From assembly GCA_054601695.1 (NCBI GenBank), contig BAAHQB010000076.1:248001-312000 (forward strand): 64,000 nucleotides of DNA, read 5' to 3'. Origin of the DNA: Amorphochlora amoebiformis (taxonomy: Eukaryota > Cercozoa > Chlorarachniophyceae). How positions within the stretch are numbered: position 1 is the stretch's first letter; each line of letters starts with the position of its first letter. A program made the translations under genes and the position numbers. The notes under the pieces are model-generated. The model was not told the origin of the DNA and did no database searches. It worked only from the letters and a program-made list of their open reading frames with translations. Positions 1 to 64,000 of this stretch are shown in pieces.

Positions 1-714
<714 letters not shown>

Positions 715-1526
715 TGGTGTTAAGCCCGATGCTTCCTACCCAACGTTAGGGTTAGGGTTAGGAATAAGGTTAGGGTTAGGGTTACGGAAAGAGGGAGGTC
801 AGGGTCACGGTTAGGATTAGTTAGGTTTAGTGTCAGGGTTAAGGCTAGGGTTAGGGTTACCGAACAGAGGCAACGATTACGGTTACAGTTAGCAGTTAGG
901 GTTAGGAACCACTACTGCCGCTACCGTTACTAACGAATCCCTACGGCTACTAGCAAATTGCTATGGTTACCAAATAATGGCTACGGATACGGTTACTAAC
1001 GAATTCGCTACGCGTACGGTTACTAACGAATCGCTACGGTTACGGTTACTAACGTATTACTACGCTTACGGTTACTAACGACTCTTTACGGTTACTAACG
1101 AATTACTACGGTTACCGTACTAACAAATCGCTACGGTTACAATTACGTTTTCTAACGAATCGCTAGTTACAATTACGGTTACTAACGAATCGCTACGGTT
1201 ACGGTTACGTTTACCAACGAATATCTACCGTTACGGTTACGGTTACGGTTACGGTTACGATTACGGTTACTAATGAATCGCTACGGTTAGGGTTACGGTT
1301 ACGGTTACTAACGAATCGCTACGGTTACGGTTACGGTTACAGTCACTAACGATTCGCTACGGTTACGGTTACGGTTACGATTACGGTTACTAACGAATCG
1401 CTACGGTTATGGTTACGGTTACGGTTACTAACGAATCGCTACGGTTATGGTTACGGTTACGGTTACTAACGAATCGCTACGGTTACGGTTACGGTTACGG
1501 TTACTAACGATTCGCTACGGTTAGGG
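715..1526. repeat. Degenerate telomere-like satellite, 3' flank of KEA gene
   Basis: About 0.8 kb of GGTTAGGG grading into a satellite of GGTTACGG runs and the phrase ctaacgaatcgctacggtta. The phrase repeats many times between about 930 and 1520 with point changes and length shifts. It lies immediately downstream of the antiporter stop codon (1527-1529). No gene is visible. It looks like a telomere-type array that has mutated and re-amplified. Confidence 0.85.
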
Positions 1527-16818
<15,292 letters not shown>

Positions 16819-17050
16819 CTGGCGGTTGGCTTGGGTGGTCTTTGGACTCCTTTTGATTTGGGAGGGGATTTTCGGGGATCCCCCCGAGAATTCTAGTAAT
16901 TCCCGGGATTAGTATAATCCCGGGATTCCTTTGTGATGCCACCAACATACCGGTATTCGAGAGTCTGAGAGAATTATCTGGATCTCTGGGTGACTCGGAC
17001 GTATTTTTAGTCAGGGGCACGAGCCGGTAGCGAATAGAGACGCCTGTACA
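16819..17050. promoter_or_regulatory. Divergent promoter region, KEA (-) / VPS24 (+)
   Basis: The 232 bp between the two start codons are GC-richer and free of microsatellite, unlike nearly everything around them. Both start codons point outward, so the segment must hold both promoters and 5' leaders. No TATA box or other motif is assigned with confidence. Confidence 0.6.
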
Positions 17051-25431
<8,381 letters not shown>

Positions 25432-25488
<57 letters not shown>

Positions 25489-25670
25489 GTATGTATATAT
25501 ATATATACATATATTATATATATACACACACATGTACATACACAAACATATATATACATGTACATATATGTATATGTGTTTTATATATGTGTATATATAA
25601 TATATATATATATATATGTATGTGGGTGTAATGTGTGTAGATATAGAAGCTATGAAAGCGGCTTGCTGAG

Positions 25671-25728
<58 letters not shown>

Positions 25729-26019
25729 AATAATATGTATATATACATACATATATATTATATATATATATATATATATAATATATGTATAGGTATATAT
25801 ATTATATCTGGATTTATATTATATGTACTAAATATGAATATATATATATGGGTGTAATGTTTGTAGATATACACGCTATGAAAAAGCGACTTACTGAGTA
25901 AAATATTATATAAGTGCATATATTTATAAATACATATATATATAATACATATTATATGTGTATATACATATATATGTGAGAGTATATATATATATATATA
26001 TATGTATTATTATATATAC

Positions 26020-26063
<44 letters not shown>

Positions 26064-26074
26064 ATGTCTGCGTA

Positions 26075-26120
<46 letters not shown>

Positions 26121-27156
26121 ACATATCCATAATATCACATAATATATAAATAGATAAAAAGATTTATTGTTACGAATGTACGCACATACAAAAAAGATCT
26201 GGTTCGAAATATGAGATATATTACATATCTAGATATACATATATATATATATATACTCGTATATTTATACCATATATATATTTCAAAAAGGCTGAATTAG
26301 AAGCCCCAAGCCCTTGTATCGAGTCATTCAATAATCTTCATGAAGAGAGGATTCTACCCAATCTCTAGAATCTAGCAATACCCAGCTAGGCCATGCCATG
26401 AATGCATAACTTAAGCTGAGATAAATCATCGTTTGCTAGCTGAAAAGTCAAGATAATCCAGATTATATTCCATTATTATATCTATATATATATATATATA
26501 TATATATATAACTCACGATAAGTTTACTGTGACGTACCCCGTAACACTTCTATAGCACTAGTATCAGCAACACCAATGATTACTAAGTGTAGTACAATTA
26601 GACACACTTTTCTACTTATACTAGGCCGTGGTGGCGGCGATAAAGATTATGGTCATGTATCAGTCTGCCAGGCTCAAGTCATTGCATATCGTCTAGATCG
26701 TAGTTGATAATCCACAATTACCTATTTAGGATGATTCTAGATAATCTAGACAATGATCATGTCGCGCCAGTATCTCTAGTATCTGGACACTTCTAGTGAT
26801 TTTATGTACAAGTTCGTTCGATCCATTCTGTTCAGCGCTGTAGTAACAGTTGACGGTTGATGACAAGAGCTAGTACAGTCTCTAGTACCGTCTCAACTAG
26901 TCAAAGGGGGAGGCTTGTCGTAATAAATATCTAGTAAATCACCAAAACACATCTTCGCATACAGCAGGGTGTTCCTTTTCGACTTTTTTTTAATTGATAT
27001 ATTCCTTTGAATCTAGTTAACGAATTCTAGAATTACAACGATGATGACATGTGACACCGGCGCTTCTTCGACTTATACTACACACACTGTTCTAATGCTT
27101 CTAGCACAGATGCAAAGGTATCCACGACTTTGAGAGTACTGCTTAGTGTTGGCGAG
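25432..27156. other. Convergent intergenic region, VPS24 (+) / RbfA-like (-)
   Basis: Up to about 26280 this is TA and TG/CA microsatellite with two copies of the VPS24 terminal exon (about 25635 and 25864). From 26281 to 27156 the sequence is unique, A/T-rich and free of tandem repeats. Stops are frequent in all frames and I see no gene or structured RNA in it. It holds the 3' ends of both convergent genes. Confidence 0.7.
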
Positions 27157-41243
<14,087 letters not shown>

Positions 41244-41555
41244 GGATGGCGGGGTTGCGTACGGAGACTCGCCGGAGAGTACGGAGGTACACGTGTCAGT
41301 TATTTTAATACCTGTTTTTAATATGAGGATATCTAGTACAAAGATATGTTTATATCGGATACCCTGATATAAGGATATCTTATAGTAAGATATCGGAATG
41401 AAAGAAATTCCGCGTCACTATGAGTGCATTTTAGTTCCTCGGCAGACTGTTTTGGTCTGACCTCTTCCGGTTCTCCTTCGCCAACCCCATTCCCGCAGTG
41501 GATCTTTCTTAAATCCCCACCATCTCCTGGAATATATTACTTTGAGGGTCTTAAA
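41244..41555. promoter_or_regulatory. Divergent promoter region, RbfA-like (-) / kinesin (+)
   Basis: About 300 bp without microsatellites between the two proposed start codons. It holds a plus-strand open stretch from ATG 41242 (MDGGVAYGDSPESTE, donor GT at 41287). This could splice in phase to 41547 and add an N-terminal extension to the kinesin. That ATG overlaps the proposed minus-strand ATG (41241-41243) head to head, so at most one is likely to be the main start. Confidence 0.5.
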
Positions 41556-61258
<19,703 letters not shown>

Positions 61259-61828
61259 CCATGCTACGGGCACCGAGGTACCCCCTAACTGTGAAATCAT
61301 TTAGCTATTGGGACTAAACTATAACATATCAGCCTAGATCGATATCTATCACAGCGGATGGTCTAAAGACAAAATAATTGCGAAAAAAATGCTGGCATAC
61401 AATACGCATGCATGAAGAAATAATTTTGAGTTATACCTCAGGTTACTTGTGCAATATAATATATTTGTATATCTAGTATATACAAAAATATCTAGAATAT
61501 AAATATTTATAATGTATCTAGGTATATCCAGATATATACATACTTTATTAAAGAATTAGATACTAGAGCTATGTTATTAGATACATATGTATATATATAT
61601 ATATATATCTAGATATATATACTCTAGATACTATTATTATCTAGAGTATATACATTTTTAATTCAATTATACACGTGCTAGACGTAGTTCCAGTAGTTTT
61701 TGTATAATTAATGTTGTAGTTTCCTGTTCGAGACTCAGCTGAACTAATCTAGTAATATCGATGATTATCTACTAGATATCTATATCGTATATTATCTCTA
61801 ATAATACTAGAATACCGATGTGTATGTT

Positions 61829-61874
<46 letters not shown>

Positions 61875-62317
61875 CCTAGAATACTAGTAAGAGGATTAAA
61901 TTTTACTTAGTAATTTTTACTATCAAACTGGTAAGAGTTAGTTAAGCCATGATGATTCGATTCAACAGTTGCACAACACGAAACAAAACACAGCATTTTA
62001 CTGTCACACCAGATTTAGTTCTGAGGGTCCGATGCCTGGTGAGAGGGTGATTGACTGATGACCTAAGATTAAAGCCAAAATGGTTGCCGTACACGTCAAG
62101 AGAATCTCTTAGATAGAGAGAATCTATTGAGAGTAGGAATGCACAAGACTACCACTTAAAAAAAAAAAGGTTGTAAAGAACTAAAGATGGAAGATATATA
62201 TGTCTTATGATAAGAGTCTAAACAATTCTCGGCTCCTAAGTACTCACCGGTGGTGTTGCTCAATATTAGTAAGCTATTTAATTATTAACACATATATATA
62301 AACACACACACACACAC

Positions 62318-62368
<51 letters not shown>

Positions 62369-62739
62369 CAAAAGGCAAGATATGTACATTTTTGTGTAAA
62401 AAATATTTACACATATGTACATATAAAACATTCATACAAATAATGTATATGTGTGTGTATATCTGTTTATTCTAAAAAATGTAGAATAAGATTGTCATGT
62501 GTACAATGCAGGGAGATACGCTTTTTCTTCCTAATATTTCTTCCTAAAAAAAAATCCTAAGACTACGACTCTGTTCTCTTTCCTCTTCTTGCCAGTCTCT
62601 CCAAATAAAACGTGCATATAATTTATATACGTATAAGCATAAGCAACACGTAATTGCATACTCATATCGATAACAAACCACCTACGCAATCCCACCAAAC
62701 ACAAAAGACGGAGAAAAAAAAAAAAAAAGGATTCCTCCT
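61259..62739. other. Convergent intergenic region, kinesin (+) / Ser-Pro-rich gene (-)
   Basis: Mostly unique A/T-rich DNA with many short inverted tatctagatata-like motifs (61450-61660, 61740-61810). Two TA arrays lie at 61835-61872 and 62318-62365, and a poly-A run of 16 at 62715-62730. All frames contain frequent stops. I see no exon, tRNA or other RNA gene. It holds the 3' ends of both neighbours. Confidence 0.7.
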
Positions 62740-63375
62740 TTACGTCAAGCTGGGATGCAGCGACGCGCCTGGAGACGTCTTCCCCTCCTTCTCCCCGGTC
62801 GTATCCAGCGTCAAATCAAATTGAAGATTCGAGAGCTCATCCACGCTCTCCCTTTGCATGGATGGGGTGGAAGATATTTCGTTCGCGCTCCCTGTCGCCC
62901 CACTTCCGTTCCGGGGCGAACCCCTCGCTCTCACGCCTCCCCTAGCTTCTCTCAAAGCCGGTGAAGGCTGACAGGTGACCACGCGCATGATCGAGAAGAT
63001 CGTCGGAGAAGGCGAAGGAGACTTGGTATCGTTTTGCGAGCTCACGGTGCTCACCTTGGAGCGAAAGCTCCCAGGAGAGTAGTTTCGCGGGTACATGCCA
63101 TAGCCCGGGTATGAGCTTGCAGAGTAGCTCGAGAGGGACCGCGCGAGCTGGGACTTTTCGCTTCGATACTCTTCGAGTACCTCCAAAGGATCAAAAACTG
63201 GTGGCGAAGGAGGCAGCATGAAGGATGGCGGCTGCCGGGATGGAACTCGCGGACGCTGCGTCGGGGCGCGAGGGGCGCGAGGGGCGCGAGGAGGTATTCT
63301 ATGCTTGGTTGGGCAGGAGTGCACGATCTTGAGGCTTGCAGAGGGGTCTTTGGCTTCCTGTCGCGGCGGCTGCAT
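62740..63375 (-). CDS. Unrecognised Ser/Pro-rich protein
   Basis: Uninterrupted frame of 211 codons from ATG 63375 to stop TAA (62740-62742), GC-richer than the rest of the window. The frame is open further upstream to a possible acceptor (cggtag, plus positions near 63408-63414), so this may be the last exon of a longer gene. The product is low-complexity: a Pro/Arg/Ala stretch (PPRAPRAPRAP), a short helical-looking piece (PLEVLEEYRSEKSQLARSL), a Tyr/Gly/Ser part (SSYPGYGMYPRNYSPGSF), and Ser-rich and Gly-rich tails. It has no signal peptide, membrane segment or recognisable domain. It is convergent with the kinesin. Confident as coding from length and composition; function unknown. Confidence 0.65.
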   Translation of the reverse strand: MQPPRQEAKDPSASLKIVHSCPTKHRIPPRAPRAPRAPTQRPRVPSRQPPSFMLPPSPPVFDPLEVLEEYRSEKSQLARSLSSYSASSYPGYGMYPRNYSPGSFRSKVSTVSSQNDTKSPSPSPTIFSIMRVVTCQPSPALREARGGVRARGSPRNGSGATGSANEISSTPSMQRESVDELSNLQFDLTLDTTGEKEGKTSPGASLHPSLT

Positions 63376-64000
63376 GGCTTCTGGATCTCGGTGGCGGGGT
63401 GGGTCCAAACCCTACCGAAACGTGTGAAAAATATCTGGTGACGTAACCGTGACATCTGCGTGACGTAGCGGTATTCGGTGATAGTATCACGATAAATGCG
63501 CTCTATTTCCTAGTGACATAGGGGCCTGTCACACACTCTCTCATGGGTAGCAAGAAAAACCGTGCACGTCTGTATCTATCTGAAGCAGACACCAGGGTTT
63601 CACCTAACCCCCGGGGATTCGCCCGGGAATCCCGGTGTTTCAGAACTCTCGGCGGGTTGGGGAGGGAGGAAGGGAGGAGGGAGGAAGGAAGGAGGGAAAG
63701 GCGGGAAAGGAGCTCGGAGGCTGCCACCCATCCATGAGAAAAGGGCATGAAATTGGGGTCGGGAATTATGAGAAATGCCCTGGGTTGTCAAAGAGCTTCT
63801 AAGAGTGTTAATGAATGAATGAGAATGGGGTACAATGAGAAGGAAGTTGGAAAGGAACAAGTTCGGAGGACGAGGCCGTGATGAGGGTGAGGGAAATCAG
63901 GGAGGAGAGAGGGGAAAGGGGGGGGGGGGGAAGGAGAAGGGGGGGGTGGGGGAAGGATATACACATACACCAGGTATACACACAAACACACACCATATGT
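63376..64000. other. GC-richer right flank, possible divergent gene start
   Basis: Mixed-composition DNA with no TA arrays. It includes a GGGAGGAAGGAGG purine tract (63655-63725) and G-runs at 63917-63950. A plus-strand ATG at 63543 opens MGSKKNRARLYLSEADTRVS and could be a first exon, with AG/GT near 63593-63600. By position it would be divergent from the gene at 62740-63375, in line with the alternating layout. Nothing further can be supported. Confidence 0.35.

Noticed and set aside
26185-26215. T-loop-like GGTTCGAAA, possible tRNA
   Set aside because: No pairing T stem, acceptor stem or D arm around it.

Overview
The window is nuclear DNA from a eukaryotic microbe. It contains long (TA)n microsatellites, telomere-type (TTAGGG/CCCTAA)n arrays and purine/pyrimidine tracts. 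Embedded in these are short unique islands of about 17-170 bases, most of them bounded by AG on the 5' side and GT on the 3' side. Reading the islands with splice phase in mind gives four spliced genes, although almost no long open frame exists. The longest frames are only translations of simple repeats. The first exon of the left gene encodes a signal peptide followed by a transit-peptide-like stretch on a KEA-type antiporter. This suggests a photosynthetic protist with a secondary (ER-routed) plastid. A chlorarachniophyte or another complex-plastid alga would fit; the group is inference.

Layout, with strands alternating strictly. (1) 1527-16818, minus: a KEA/CPA2 K+/H+ antiporter, about 23 exons, 512 aa. 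(2) 17051-25431, plus: ESCRT-III subunit VPS24/CHMP3, 10 exons, 219 aa, divergent from (1) across 232 bp. (3) 27157-41243, minus: an RbfA-like organellar ribosome-assembly factor, about 18 exons, convergent with (2). (4) 41556-61258, plus: a kinesin motor protein, about 33 exons, 676 aa, divergent from (3). (5) 62740-63375, minus: an unrecognised Ser/Pro-rich protein, convergent with (4), followed by a GC-richer stretch that may be another divergent start. Intergenic DNA is short and mostly unique in sequence; almost all repeat DNA lies inside introns.

The unusual feature is intron architecture. Introns are built from repeats that supply the splice signals themselves: GTATAT...ATATAG from (TA)n, and GTAACCCTAA...CCCTAG from the telomere-type repeat. 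With few exceptions the telomere repeat is CCCTAA on the sense strand of the host gene, whichever way the gene points, and GA/CT tracts are mostly pyrimidine on the sense strand. Many exons are accompanied by truncated tandem copies of themselves, two to eight per locus, separated by (TA)n. Some copies are inverted and some have decayed into satellite DNA. This looks like recent, continuing segmental duplication inside genes that makes pseudo-exons and new introns.

The proteins do not form one pathway: ion exchange, membrane scission, ribosome assembly and microtubule transport. Gene models were assembled by eye. Exons marked tentative, two missing acceptors and one unresolved junction are stated in the entries.
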